Assembly: GCA_023213395.1 (NCBI GenBank)
Contig: CM041465.1
Location: forward strand, 101,067,741 to 101,131,740
Direction of reading: 5' to 3'
Length of the DNA: 64,000 nucleotides
Source: Cycas panzhihuaensis
Taxonomy: Eukaryota; Cycadophyta
Notes under the pieces: generated by a model
What the model was told of the DNA's origin: nothing
The model's input: only the letters and a program-made list of their open reading frames with translations
Database searches by the model: none
Program-made: the position numbers and the translations under genes
In this document: piece by piece, positions 1-10,497 of the stretch
How positions within the stretch are numbered: position 1 is the first letter of the stretch
Layout of the letters: every line of letters begins with the position of its first letter

Positions 1-24
1 TCAACGAAAAATGCGACCAAAACT

Positions 25-324
25 ATGTCAAGCCGGATTGATATCACCCCTTTTGGACGTACCTGTTACTACGGATGCCGTGCCGGCATAATAGAGATAT
101 ATACAGTCGAGGGGGCGGGCCCTATGAATATTTGCGGACTCGGTAAAATATTGTCCTCGTTATTAAAAAGACAAGTTGCTTTGTCAAAATGTGGACTCAT
201 AGAATACCGTCTTTCACATTACTTAGGTGGAGATCATTGTCACCTATTGGTTGATGATTCAATTTTTGTTGATTTGACAAATGAATGCTGTGGGTTCACC
301 AATGGACCTTCATTATTGTCTTGA
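25..324 (+). CDS. Unidentified 99-codon open frame
   Basis: This frame runs from ATG to TGA without interruption and is clearly richer in G+C than the AT-rich DNA that follows. The predicted protein is cysteine-rich, has no membrane segment or signal peptide that I can see, and matches no family I recognise. It begins 25 bases into the window, so it could be the last exon of something that starts upstream or the tail of another mobile element. No promoter or splice sites were identified. It may be a chance frame; the composition is the only reason to keep it. Confidence 0.25.
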   Translation: MSSRIDITPFGRTCYYGCRAGIIEIYTVEGAGPMNICGLGKILSSLLKRQVALSKCGLIEYRLSHYLGGDHCHLLVDDSIFVDLTNECCGFTNGPSLLS

Positions 325-459
325 TGCTTGATTTACTATTTTAAGGCCTTTCAATTGATTAGTAACCCAAGTATTTCTTTTACATAGGACATATATTAAT
401 AACTGTTGTAGTTAGGGTGCTTATGTAAATGCTAATAGTGTTTAACTATTAACATAAAT

Positions 460-1030
460 TATATAGATGGGATGCATGTGTATATGCTTGGTCAACATTA
501 ACATTGCAAAGACTTCACTTGTCATGTTCATTCCATCAAACCATCTATAAGGGAAGCGTATACCAATTATGTTAATAATTCATATAGTTTGGGGGCTTAG
601 ATACATACCGATTACGTTTAAGTAATAACATAAACTATGTAGATGAGATGCATGCATGTTTGCGTAGTCAACATTAATATGATGGGGACTTTACTCATCA
701 TGTTTATTAAGTAAGAATGCCTATTAGTAAAATGCATAAATATCCATTTGACAAACATTATTATCATGGAGATTCCACTCATCATATCTATTTCACAGAA
801 GCACCTAAAGGTGAGATTCATGTGTGTATGTACAAGTGCATGCACACGTGTGTGCTTTGGCTACATTATTATTGTAGACATTCCACTCATCATGTCTACT
901 CCATACCAACACCTAAGTGATATTTAATTAATTGTTTCCATTTAGGAGGGTATAAGTTACATGTGCTTCATTAACATCAACATCCTAAAACCTTCATGTG
1001 TGACATTTATTTCATATAAGCACATCACTA
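460..1030. repeat. Diverged tandem repeat, period about 135-175 bp
   Basis: Four loosely similar units follow each other. Each has a GATGxGATGCATG-like start (near 466, 642, 810 and, weakly, 944), then a sequence resembling GTCAACATTAA, then a TTCACTxxTCATGT segment. The first two units are also preceded by matching blocks (around 438 and 616) reading like TTTAAxTAxTAACATAAA. The units have diverged by substitution and small indels. This looks like an old local duplication or a remnant of a satellite-like array. It is not coding. Confidence 0.4.
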
Positions 1031-1059
1031 CTATAGTCCCATGATTGATAAGGGTATGA

Positions 1060-1748
1060 TACGGTGGACCTCATGAGGCTACTCACTAATTCTAGCAATA
1101 GATGATAATAGAAATATTTAATTATTACTAAATATCCAAAGATGGAAGTAAAAGAATACTAATAACCACTCCAAATTATATTCAAAAGAAGAAGCACTAA
1201 TATGAGAGTAAATATGACAATGCACTAGGAAATAAAATAATAACAAATATGATAATTTCGTAATAAAATGAAATGGCACTCAATAATAAAATTTATCTCT
1301 ATAACAAAGCTTCTAGAAGAGCCTTCTATAATAAGAATGTCTACAATAGCTTAAGGTAAAGGAGGTTCTAAAATAAAGCCTACTCCTCAAGGGGTGAAAA
1401 AATAGATAAATTCCAAAAGCCTAATATTCCAAATGACTAAACCATTCCTTATATAGGCTATATATCTAATTCTGTAAAAAAATTTGTAATATTTTATTTT
1501 AAGTTAGCCTTAAATTCAACCTCTAATAATCTACAATTATGACTACAAACTTTAAAATAATATAACTTCTTTATACAATGCCCATTTAAGGCTTATAACT
1601 ACTCATTTCAAAACCAATAAGAAGTTCTACGCTATGATCCATATTTCATAACTTGATTCCCTTTATTTCAATATCATAATTGTAAAATACTCAATAATTT
1701 TTAATTTTAAAGGTACCTCGATCTATTTAGAAGGGTCATCACATAACA
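1060..1748 (-). repeat. Element D 3' LTR
   Basis: Homologous along its whole length to 17508-18221, in the same orientation. Shared blocks include CTCACTAAT near the start, AAATATCCAAAGA, CCTTATATAGG (possible remnant of a TATA region) and GACTACAAACTTTAAA. On the minus strand it starts with TG and is preceded by the polypurine tract. The left end (1060) is approximate. Confidence 0.65.
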
Positions 1749-1764
1749 ATTTCCTCCTCTTTCA
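1749..1764 (-). other. Element D polypurine tract
   Basis: The plus strand reads ATTTCCTCCTCTTTC. The minus strand is therefore an almost pure purine run (GAAAGAGGAGGAAAT) directly before the TG of the 3' LTR, the place where plus-strand DNA synthesis is primed. Confidence 0.65.
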
Positions 1765-2536
1765 ATATGATTTTCTCTTAAAGCATGAGTATAAATACAC
1801 GATACTTCCACCATGATTCACTTCCACTTGAATCTTATTTTGTGTTTAGAGGTTGGCCCTACTTGTTCAACTTGGTTGTAGATTAGTCCTTTATGATGTA
1901 TAAAAATTCCTCCTTTTATGACCTACTTTGCCTTTAAAATATTCTAAATTTTGAGTCGTAATTAATACCATGGATCATCTTTTAAGATTGATGATTACTT
2001 ATATCCCTTTATACTTAAGATTTCCAAAGATTTAAAAGTACCTATTATTACTTCTTATGCTAATATTATTATACCTTATAGTTTTATTTCCATATAACAT
2101 CTTAATAGTGGAATGCACTTATCCTTTATAACTACTTTCTCTAATGGAATAACCCTCACTATAAAATTCTCAACTTTCTTCTTCTTCAAATCTCACCTTT
2201 AGATATTATAGGGCTCTATTGGTATCTTGTATTTGGTAGATCTTAGGTCCTATGTATTATGGGTTCATTTTACTCAAGGCCTTATATCCTACTTTAATAT
2301 TACACCCATAAGAGTCTTCCCTTAATGAAAGGAGATAACTTGGATGTGATATAATACTATTTCTATGAGCATGGGGATATCATATAAATAAGTGATTTAT
2401 ATAAGTATATATGTGTAGAATAGGGAGATGTAAGAAATGGATATTAAAGATAAGGAGGATGTGGGGTTCTTAATAACCACTTGAGGTAGAGATTTAAAAT
2501 GAATTATAAAACTATAAAAAGGAATGGGAGGGGGCA

Positions 2537-2854
2537 TAACAAGGTTTAAACTATCAATAGTTACCAAATTTGAGTTGATATGTTACCTTGATTATGTTAA
2601 AACATTAATGACACCTTTATTTATAAATGTATCTTTATATCATAAGGTGATTATGTTGTATTACAAAATCATGTTAGCCCTACCCCTTGTCAAATAATCA
2701 AACCAACATTATCTTCAGATTTAATACAATAATCAAACATGATCATTTCCCACAAACCTTATTGTCTTATATGTTTGTATACACTTCATTTTTTCATTTA
2801 TTTATTATTTGCATCATTTTTTATCTCATGTATATGTATTTGCCATTTTCAACA
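2537..2854 (+). repeat. Element C 5' LTR
   Basis: The distal part (2690-2854) aligns clearly with 16020-16157, sharing AATCAAACATxATCAT, CCCACAAA, TTATxTTAT and the end GCCATTTTCAACA. The proximal part is much more diverged, so the start is an estimate. It contains a 63-codon open frame at 2687-2878 that is a by-product of AT-rich LTR sequence. Confidence 0.55.
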
Positions 2855-2866
2855 TGGTATCAAAGC
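2855..2866 (+). other. Element C primer-binding site
   Basis: TGGTATCAAAGC directly follows the LTR end. It is one base away from the usual plant site TGGTATCAGAGC, complementary to the 3' end of initiator methionine tRNA. Confidence 0.7.
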
Positions 2867-3079
2867 AAGATGGTATGATTGATCTTGTAGAGCAAACTAG
2901 AAAAAAATAGTGATTAAGCCAGGAACATATCAAAATAAAATAAGAGATGTAAAGATGCCATTATAGGGTATCTTTATATCTAGATGAAGAGATATATGAC
3001 ACCAACTAGAAGAATATATAGTGTACCCAATTGATAAATGTGTTGCTTAGGTTTAAATTAAAGGCCACAATGTGAAGTA

Positions 3080-3153
3080 TGTTAGGTAATGTTAACTAAT
3101 GTAACTATTTAATTAATGTAAATCAATGTGGCTTTCCCTTTAATATGTACTAT
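3080..3153 (+). repeat. Element B 5' LTR, first part
   Basis: It begins TGTTAGGTAATGTTAA, matching TATTAGGTAATATTAA at 12071. It is interrupted by gypsy A after the target pentamer ACTAT (3149-3153) and resumes at 10198. Confidence 0.75.
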
Positions 3154-3310
3154 TGATCCATTTTTAGATCTTTAAATATTCTTAAATATTTTATTTTTCA
3201 TGTAAATAGTCTTTATGTAGTAGAAAATTGCCTTAAAAAGGCTTAATGGTCTTCATTTAGTAGAAATATGGCTTTAAAAGACTTAAAAAATGTATTTCTA
3301 CAAGTGCAAA

Positions 3311-3490
3311 TAGGTGCTACTAAGGTGCTATGACTGCTACCAAGGTGCTATGCAGGTGCTACGACTACTACGCAGGTGCTACGTAAGTACTACGACTGCT
3401 ACGCAGGTGCTACTACAACTATGTCAACTGCTACTGCAGGTGCAACAACTGCTACAACTACTACTGCAACTGCAGCAACTGCTACCTAAA
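3311..3490 (+). repeat. GGTGCTACG/ACTGCTACG short tandem repeat in LTR A
   Basis: Imperfect 8-9-base units built on GGTGCTAC, ACTGCTAC and GCAACTGCTAC run for about 180 bases. The same array, slightly shorter and differently interrupted, is at 9198-9385 in the other LTR, so it was present before insertion and has since changed independently. Confidence 0.7.
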
Positions 3491-3555
3491 AGTGAAAAAA
3501 TAGAAAAATAATAAAAACAGAAATAATTTAGGCAGCGTAAATGGGATCCATTTCG

Positions 3556-3563
3556 TATAAAAT
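3556..3563 (+). promoter_or_regulatory. Putative TATA box of LTR A
   Basis: TATAAAAT lies in the middle of the 5' LTR, a usual place for the retrotransposon promoter. The matching position in the 3' LTR reads CATGGAAT, so the box survives in only one copy. No start site can be assigned from sequence alone. Confidence 0.35.
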
Positions 3564-4301
3564 TTAAGGAGAGAGTATGCACACGTGTCCTCCATACATT
3601 TAAAGAGGAAACACTCCAAATTAAAAGGATTTTCCCAAGATTTCACAAGTCGTTTTGGAATCCATTAGAAAAAAAAAAAAATAGAAATACCTCTTGCAAA
3701 TGGAAATGCTTTTAAGCAAAATTCTAGAGAGGAACAAAGGGGAATTCGGCAGAGATTTTTGACAGGAAAAGAAGGACGCCACAACCTTAGATGCAGTACA
3801 GAGCAAGATTCGAGGAGACCTTCAAAAAATCATTTTCTGGAAAAAGAACGGCTCCAAAGATTGAAAATCTGCGTTGAGAGAGAAGAAGATGGAAACACAG
3901 CAGAATAAACCTATTGCGGGGATCGTGAAAGAGCTCGGAAGATCGTAGTTACAGCTGAGTGGAGAAGACAACAGTAGCAGTAGTCCCAGAAAGAGACGCT
4001 AGCCAATTTTTCTTTACCAAAAAGGGGTTTTTGGTAATAAATAACCAAAAATATTTTACAGACTTCAAGACAGAGGTTCCACAGAACGAGTAGCAGCACA
4101 AGGAGCACCTAACACTCAATTTCTCTCTCCCAAAATGTCAGAAAGGGCCCCTTGCATGCTCAATAGAGCACAAACAAAAGGAGTTTTGTAAGAAAATTCT
4201 AAATATTTTCAATTCTATGTAATAATAATGTAAATTGTTCTGGATTTTATTTCAGTTGGTTAAAGTCTTCACTTTCCTATTCAAGATTCAGATCAATATT
4301 T

Positions 4302-4313
4302 TGGTATCAGAGC
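4302..4313 (+). other. Element A primer-binding site
   Basis: TGGTATCAGAGC is a perfect match to the complement of plant initiator methionine tRNA. It lies six bases after the LTR. Confidence 0.9.
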
Positions 4314-4411
4314 TAGTTTTCTTGAAAACCCTTAGGAACTTAGGGATTTTAAAGAAAAAGAAAGAAAAGAAAAGGAAAAAAAACCTTCTTGCTTTCATTG
4401 TGGAAGTTTTT

Positions 4412-5460
4412 ATGAAAACTAGATATCAATATCTATTAATGGGTGAACCTCTAACCAAACCTCTGAAGAAAGAAAGAAGACAGCGAAGGAAGATGGCTGA
4501 TCTAGAGCAGAAGATGGAGGAAAGGTTCATGAAGATGGAGCAAAACCTTGATAGATTAACCCAACTTGTGGCGTAACTAGTTACAACTTCTTCTTCAACA
4601 GCCAAAGGCGTAAAGAAGGAAGAAGATGAACCGATGAAAGAGGAAACGAATGAAGAGCTCATAGAAAACCAACAAGAAGATGAAGAAGATGACAATCCGG
4701 CAGTATTCACACATCCATTCAAAGTAGAGGCAAAACTTGAATTGCCCATTTATTATAGAACGTTGGATGCCAAAAAATTAGATAGTTGGTTGGACCAACT
4801 AGAAATATATTTTTCCATTTATGGGTATAAAAACCAGCAGAAAATCACTTTTGTTAGGTTAAAATTGTCTAAGCATGCATTAGTTTGGTGGAATGCATAC
4901 CTTAAATCCCATAATATAAATAAAATTATCTGGCAGCAATTTAAAATTCTCATAAAGAAGCAATTCTATCCTATTGGATATGAAGAGCAACAGAGGATTA
5001 AATGGCAATATTACCGATAGGAAAGAGGCCAAAATGTCCAAGATTATACAATGTAATTTCAAAAGCAAGTCGTTGTATTGGGCATCTCTTTATCGGATAA
5101 AGACATGATGTCAAATATATCGAGGATCGCATCAAAGATATTCGAAGAACTTCAACTATTTGAAGTTAAATCGCTCGATAAAGCCAGCAAGAGGGCGATT
5201 GCCATAGAAAAGAGGAACAAGAAGGTTTTTACTGAAAGGAAAAGGTTTGCACCTCAAGAAGGTAGCAACAAACCTGCTCGAGGAATGAGGTTTCCAGGTA
5301 AAATTGGACAACAATCCATTAGGGGTTTTGGCAAGATGAAACAAGCCAATACCACCCAAGTCAAAAGCACTTGTACTCATTGCAAGTGAGTATGTCACAG
5401 CGTAGAAGATTGTTGGTTCTTACACCCAGAGAAATGACCCAAGAACAAGGGGAAAGGTAA
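4412..5460 (+). pseudogene. gag: Element A gag (capsid and zinc knuckle), broken
   Basis: The start is the first ATG after the primer site that leads into the long acidic/coiled N-terminal stretch. A retrotransposon-Gag (capsid) domain follows at about 4740-5080: segments SWLDQLEIYF, ALVWWNAYLKSH and FKILIKKQFYP are typical of gypsy Gag. A basic linker (5180-5340) leads to a knuckle CTHCK..CHSVEDC of the CCHC type at about 5372-5415. Stops interrupt the frame near 4574, 5018, 5055, 5387 and 5436; several are TAG or TGA where CAG or CGA would be expected. Gag would package the element RNA into virus-like particles. It is now non-functional. Confidence 0.85.
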
Positions 5461-7495
5461 AGTTAAAACTGAAGGTAAAACTTTACTTAACTCTATAGGT
5501 GATGAAAATATTTGTGGCATTGAAGAAGCCAATGAGAAGTTGATGCTCATGGCTAATGTGGAGCCTAAAAATAACCATCAGCAAGTTGATCCAGAGATTA
5601 GAGAGGAGCTCTTCATGGTAAGAATCTAAGTAAAGCAAAGCATGGTTGATACCATCTTTGATGGAGGAAGCCAAAAGAATTTAATCTCAAAAGCATTGGT
5701 AAAAAAACTGGGATTAAAAATGCATGCACATCCAAAACCATATCCTCTTGGATGGTTACAAAAAGATTTAGAGTTGCAGGTTACTCACTAATGTAAGTTT
5801 AAATTTGTAATTGCTGAAAAGTTCATTGATGAAGTTGAATGTGAAGTAGTCCCTTTGGATGTTTGTCAAGTTGTGTTTGGCAGCCCATATCTCTATGATA
5901 GAGATGGAGTTCATCATAGGAGGTTGAGAAAGATTTGACTCATCAAAGACAAGAGATCATATCTGATCAATGCATCAAAGCTACAAAAGAAGATTTCTCT
6001 AATATCTTCCCAATAAGCGAAAAGATTAATTAATGCTTATAGGAAGTTTGTGCTGCTGATGATAAAGCCAAAGGTGGAAGAAAATGAGCAAGTAGAGTCC
6101 TCAATACGTGCAATCGGATAGGAAGCAAGTGTGAGATTGAAGGCCTAAGGAATAGGTACAGTGACGTATTCCAAGAGCCGAAAGGGTTGCCCCCTAAAAG
6201 GGTAATTGAACATGAAATCCAGTTGGTTGCTGATTCACCTTTGCCAAATCTTAGTCTCTACCGAAACTCAGTTTTGGAGAATGAAGAGATTAAGAGGTAG
6301 ATTCAAGAACTCTTGGAACAAGGAGTGATCAAGCCGAGTTATTCTCCATGTGGATCACCTATTGTTTTGGTGCCAAAGAAAGATGGAGGATGGAGAATGT
6401 GCATTGACTACTGGGCTTTGAACAAGATCACCATAAAGAATAGACATCCCTTACCACGGATAGATGACTTGTTGGACCAACTGCAATTAGCAAGATATTT
6501 CAGCAAAATGGACCTGAAATCAAGCTACCATCAGGTTCAAATATGAGAGGAGGACACTTGGAAGACAGCCTTCAAATCAAAGCAAGGATTGTTCAAATAG
6601 TTGGTGATGCCGTTTGGTCTATGCAATGCACCTGCCACCTTCATGAGGTTGATGAATGAGGTATTAAGACCCTTCATTGATGACTTTGTAATTGTTTATC
6701 TAGATGATATTTTGATTTTTAGCCATACATGGAAGGAGCACCTCCAACATGTCGAGCAAGTGCTCAAAGTTCTCCAAGAGCAGCAGTTGAAACTAAATCT
6801 AAAGAAGTGCGAGTTTGGAAAATAATCTCTCGTCTTCTTAGGTTTCGTGCTTAGAGGAGGAGAATTGAAGATTGACCTGGCAAAGATTAAAGTCATTCTT
6901 AATTGGCCCACACCCAAGACAACAACAAGGGTAAGAAGTTTAATTGGTGCATATTAATATTTAAGAAAATTTATTTTCAGATTCTCTCAAATTACAGCAC
7001 CTCTTCATGCAATTATGGGAGGACATGAAAAGTTTTATTGGGAGAATGAACAAGAAAAAGCTTTCAAGCTTTTGAAGTAGAAAATTTGTGAGGCATCAGT
7101 GTTAGCTTTACCTTCATTGCAGAAGCTATTTGAATTAGAGATTGATGCTTCAGGCTATGCCATGGGAGTAGTATTGAAGCAAGAAGGAAAACTGATAGCA
7201 TACCATTCAAAGACATTTAATGGAGCTGTCATAAACTACCCAACTTATGATAAAGAGCTCTATGTATTGCACCAAGCAGTGAAGCATTGGAGACCCTATT
7301 TGTTAGGAAAAGAAGTGGTCATCCACATCGACCACAAGCCTTTACAATTTTTGCAGATTCAGTCCAAGTTGTAGTAGGTTAGGCACATGAAGTGGATGTC
7401 CTATTTGCAACAGTTTCACATCGTGGTTAAATACAAGAAAGGAACGACAAATAAGATTGCAGACTTGCTATCCAGACCTCCTCAACAATAAGGTA
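5461..7495 (+). pseudogene. pol: Element A pol: protease, reverse transcriptase, RNase H, broken
   Basis: A protease-like segment is at about 5640-5920 (FDGGSQKNLISKALVKKLGL, with the catalytic DSG/DTG now DGG). The reverse transcriptase runs about 6150-7000: [47 protein letters not shown] and the catalytic [10 protein letters not shown] at about 6695-6720. RNase H follows at about 7099-7490 with EIDASGYAMGVVL, TYDKELYVLHQAVKHWR and IHIDHKPLQFL. Stops fall inside all three domains, for example TAG in place of the tryptophan before LVMPFGL. The order and motifs are those of Ty3/gypsy. Confidence 0.85.
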
Positions 7496-7559
7496 ATTCC
7501 AATTTGTTGGTAGTTATGTAATTTCAACCTTTCTGTCATGATGAATATGTTGATTTATA

Positions 7560-8992
7560 TTTGAAAGATGAGGCATTCAAGCCTATCTTTGAGCAGCTAC
7601 AGTAAGGAAAAGTATTGACTGATTTCTAGTTGAAAGATGGACTTCTTTGCAAGCAAGATAAGCTTTGCATTCCAAAGCATGCAGACCGAATGAAGTGGAT
7701 AAGAGAAGCTCACACCTCTCGAGTTACATGACACTTTGGAGTGGGAAAGATGTTGCTAAACTTGTAGCGATATAAGTATTGGCTAAATATGCAGCAAGAT
7801 ATGACTACAGCAGTACGAGGGTGTACAATATATAGCACATTAAAGCCGTCCAATAGGAAGTTTGGATTGTACATTCCACTTCCTGTTCCATCATGGCCAT
7901 GGGAAAGTATCTCCATGGATTTCCTGGGAGGACTACCACAAACCAAAAATGGTATGGATTATTTGTTTGTTGTTGTTGATCGGTTTAGTAAAATGGTGAT
8001 GTTGATTCCTTGTAGGAAAACACATACAGGAGAAGACATAGCTAGATTATTTTTCCAGCATATTTGGAAGTATTTTGGACTTCTCAACTCAATCATTTCT
8101 GATTGAGACAACAGATTTCTGAGTTATTTTTAGCAAATACTTTGGGGAATGATGGATACGAAGCTAAAGATGAGCACAACTTTTCATCCTCAAATATACA
8201 GCCAGACTGAAGTTGTCAACAGGACATTGGTACAACTATTACGAGGATACAATGTCAAGCATCTTAAGACTTGGGATGAAAGTCTCCCATACCTACAATT
8301 TGCATTTAATAGAGCTATCCATAGCTTAACCCAGAAATCACCATTTGAGGTATGTTTGGCATTTCTGCCCATAAGTCCTTTTGATCTAGAATTCTTTGCT
8401 CAATTTTCTATAGGAAATAGAAAGGAGGAAGAAGGAGATGAAAAGGCACAAAGATTCTTGGAAAGAATCAGAAAAATCCATCAACAGGTTGAAGAGCAGC
8501 TTCAAAAATCTCAACAGAGATACAAGCAATGCAGATGATGCACATAGAACCAGCCATTCCTTTAAGGAAGGAGATAGAGTTTGGTTGTACCTCAGTAAGA
8601 AAAGATTGCAAGGTGAAGGCAAAAAGCTAAAGCCTTTACGATATAGTCCTTTTACAATCCTGAAGAAAATTGGGTAAAATGCTTTCCAACTTAAACTTCC
8701 AAAATTCATGAAGATGTATTCCATAGTGAATGTTGAGAATCTGAAGATGTTTGAGCCATCCATGTTGGATGAAGATGAAGACGAAGTTCTACTCTTACCA
8801 AATCCAGAGGAGTTGCGAATAGAGAAAGAGGAACCAATACAAAATGATTGCATTCTTCAAAGGAAACAGATCAAGACTCGAAGAGGCATAATCGAGTCCT
8901 TCAGAATTGCAGAGAAAGGATAAGTACCTAGCAAAGCAAAATGGTACAATAAGGAGATAGGAAAAATTAAATTCCCTCATCTACAACTATAA
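7560..8992 (+). pseudogene. pol: Element A pol: integrase and chromodomain, broken
   Basis: The integrase zinc region lies around 7690-7800 and the catalytic core at about 7870-8400 (SMDFLGGLPQTKNGMDYLFV with the first Asp, SIISD for the second, and FHPQIYSQTEVVNRTLVQLL with the third acidic residue). After a GPY-like stretch (GDRVWLYL...LRYSPFTILKKIG, 8570-8680) the tail ends with CILQRKQIKTRRG and ESFRIAEKGQVPSKAKWYNK (about 8850-8955), the layout of a chromodomain. Such domains bias integration toward particular chromatin. Stops at 8104, 8130, 8536 and elsewhere disable it. Confidence 0.8.
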
Positions 8993-9015
8993 AGTTCATG
9001 AGGCCATGAACTCCT

Positions 9016-9031
9016 AAAAAAAGGGAAGTTC
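9016..9031 (+). other. Element A polypurine tract
   Basis: AAAAAAAGGGAAGTTC lies immediately before the 3' LTR, the expected site for plus-strand priming. Confidence 0.8.
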
Positions 9032-10192
9032 TAATCAGTTTTCGGATCTTTAAATATTCTTAAATATTTTATTTTTCATGTAAATGGTCTTTATGTAGTA
9101 GAAAATTACCTTAAAAAGGCTTAATGGTCTTCATTTAGTAGAAATGTGCCTTTAAAAGGCTTAAAAAATGTAAAAAATATGTTTCTACAAGTGCAAATAG
9201 GTGCTACTAAGGTGCTACGACTACTACCAAGGTGTTACAATTGCTATCAAGGTGCTACGCAGGTGCTACGACTGCTACGTAGGTACTACGACTGCTATGC
9301 AGGAGCTACTACAATCATATCAACTACTACTGAATCGTGATCAACTACTATCGCAGTGCTAATAATCAGAGTAACTGCTACCTAAAAGTAAAAAAAAAAG
9401 AAAAATAATAAAAATAGAAATAATTTTGGCAGTATAAATGGGATCTGTTTCGCATGGAATTTAAGGAGAGAATACACACACACGTGTCCTCTACACATTT
9501 AAAGAGGAAAAACTCCAAATTAAAAGGATTTTTCTAAGATTTCACAAGCCATTTTGGAATCTGTTAGAAAACGGAAAAACATAAATACCTCTTGCAAATG
9601 GAAACGCTTTTAAGCAAAATTCTGGAGAGGAACAAAGGGGAATTCGACAGAAATTTTCGACAAGAAAAGGAGGACATCGCAGCCTTAGATGCAGTACGAA
9701 GCAAGATTCAAGGAGACCTTTAAGAAATCATTTTCCGGAAAAAGAATAGCTCCAAAGACTAAAAATCTGTGTTGAGAGTGAAGAAGACGGAAACGTAACG
9801 GAATAAACCTATTAAAGGGATTGTGAAGGAGCCTAGAAGATCGTAGTTGCAGCCGAGTGGAGAAGACAACAATAGTAGCAGTCCCAGAAAGAGACACTAG
9901 CCAGGTTTTCTCAACTAAAAAGGAGTTTTTGGTAATAAATGACTAAAAATGTTTTGCAGACTTCGAGATGAAGGTTCCAGAGAACAAGTAGCAGCACAAA
10001 GAGCACCTAACACTCAATTTCTCTCTCCTAAAATGCTATAGTAGTCCCTTGCATACTCAATAGAGCACAAACAAAAGGAGTTTTGTAAGAAAATTCTAAA
10101 TATTTTCAATTGTATGTAACAATAATGTAAATTATTCTAGATTTTGTTTCAATTGGTTAAAGTCTTCACTTTCCCATTCAAGATTCAGATTA
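9032..10192 (+). repeat. Element A 3' LTR (1.16 kb)
   Basis: Collinear with 3154-4295. The canonical TG...CA ends have decayed to TA...TA. It is followed directly by the target duplication ACTAT. Confidence 0.9.
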
Positions 10193-10197
10193 ACTAT

Positions 10198-10497
10198 GGG
10201 GTCATAGTATGCACACTTCTTAATTATATTTAGTCATTTGTTAAGTAAGTGGCTTCAAAAATATGATTAGATAACTGGGTGATGATATGTACTATATATA
10301 TGTATTAGTTTGGTATAATATAATTGGAAGTGATCATTTCCCATAATTATATTATCATATATTTGTATATATTCTTTCATTTATTATTTACTTATATATC
10401 TTTATTTCATAATCTTGTTAGATCTTAGACCTATGTATGGGCATTTAGTTCTTATGAGTGGTATTTGAGAATGTTTTGCTTGCCCATGTTTCTTTCA
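10198..10497 (+). repeat. Element B 5' LTR, second part
   Basis: Continues the LTR interrupted by A. It aligns with 12130-12230 and 12985-13167 of the 3' LTR (shared blocks include ATGCACACTTCTT-like, AAGTGATCATTT, GATCTTAGACCT and CCCATGTTTCTTTCA). Where the 3' LTR has its huge microsatellite, this copy has only a short run ending TATATATATGTA near 10295. Confidence 0.75.

Larger units (their letters stand above)
3154..4295 (+). repeat. Element A 5' LTR (1.14 kb)
   Basis: It starts TGATCC and ends GATCA. It is collinear with 9032-10192 over its full length. It includes the GGTGCTAC tandem repeat and a TATA-like box. Open frames called on either strand here (3314-3511, 3621-3806, 3911-4108) are not genes. 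Confidence 0.9.
3154..10192 (+). mobile_element. Element A: Ty3/gypsy chromovirus, full length but inactivated
   Basis: Complete structure: 5' LTR 3154-4295, primer-binding site 4302-4313, gag and pol remnants 4412-8992, polypurine tract 9016-9031, 3' LTR 9032-10192, and target duplication ACTAT (3149-3153 and 10193-10197). Domain order is gag, protease, reverse transcriptase, RNase H, integrase, chromodomain, which places it in Ty3/gypsy. A chromodomain-like end and the initiator-Met primer point to a chromovirus. The LTRs match at roughly nine positions in ten by eye. The coding region has many in-frame stops, so it cannot make its polyprotein. It sits inside the 5' LTR of B, and the other LTR of B preserves the empty site. 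Confidence 0.9.

Noticed and set aside
8386-8853. 155-codon minus-strand frame
   Set aside because: It is the reverse of the gypsy A integrase/chromodomain region, whose plus strand carries the recognised motifs. It is a shadow frame.
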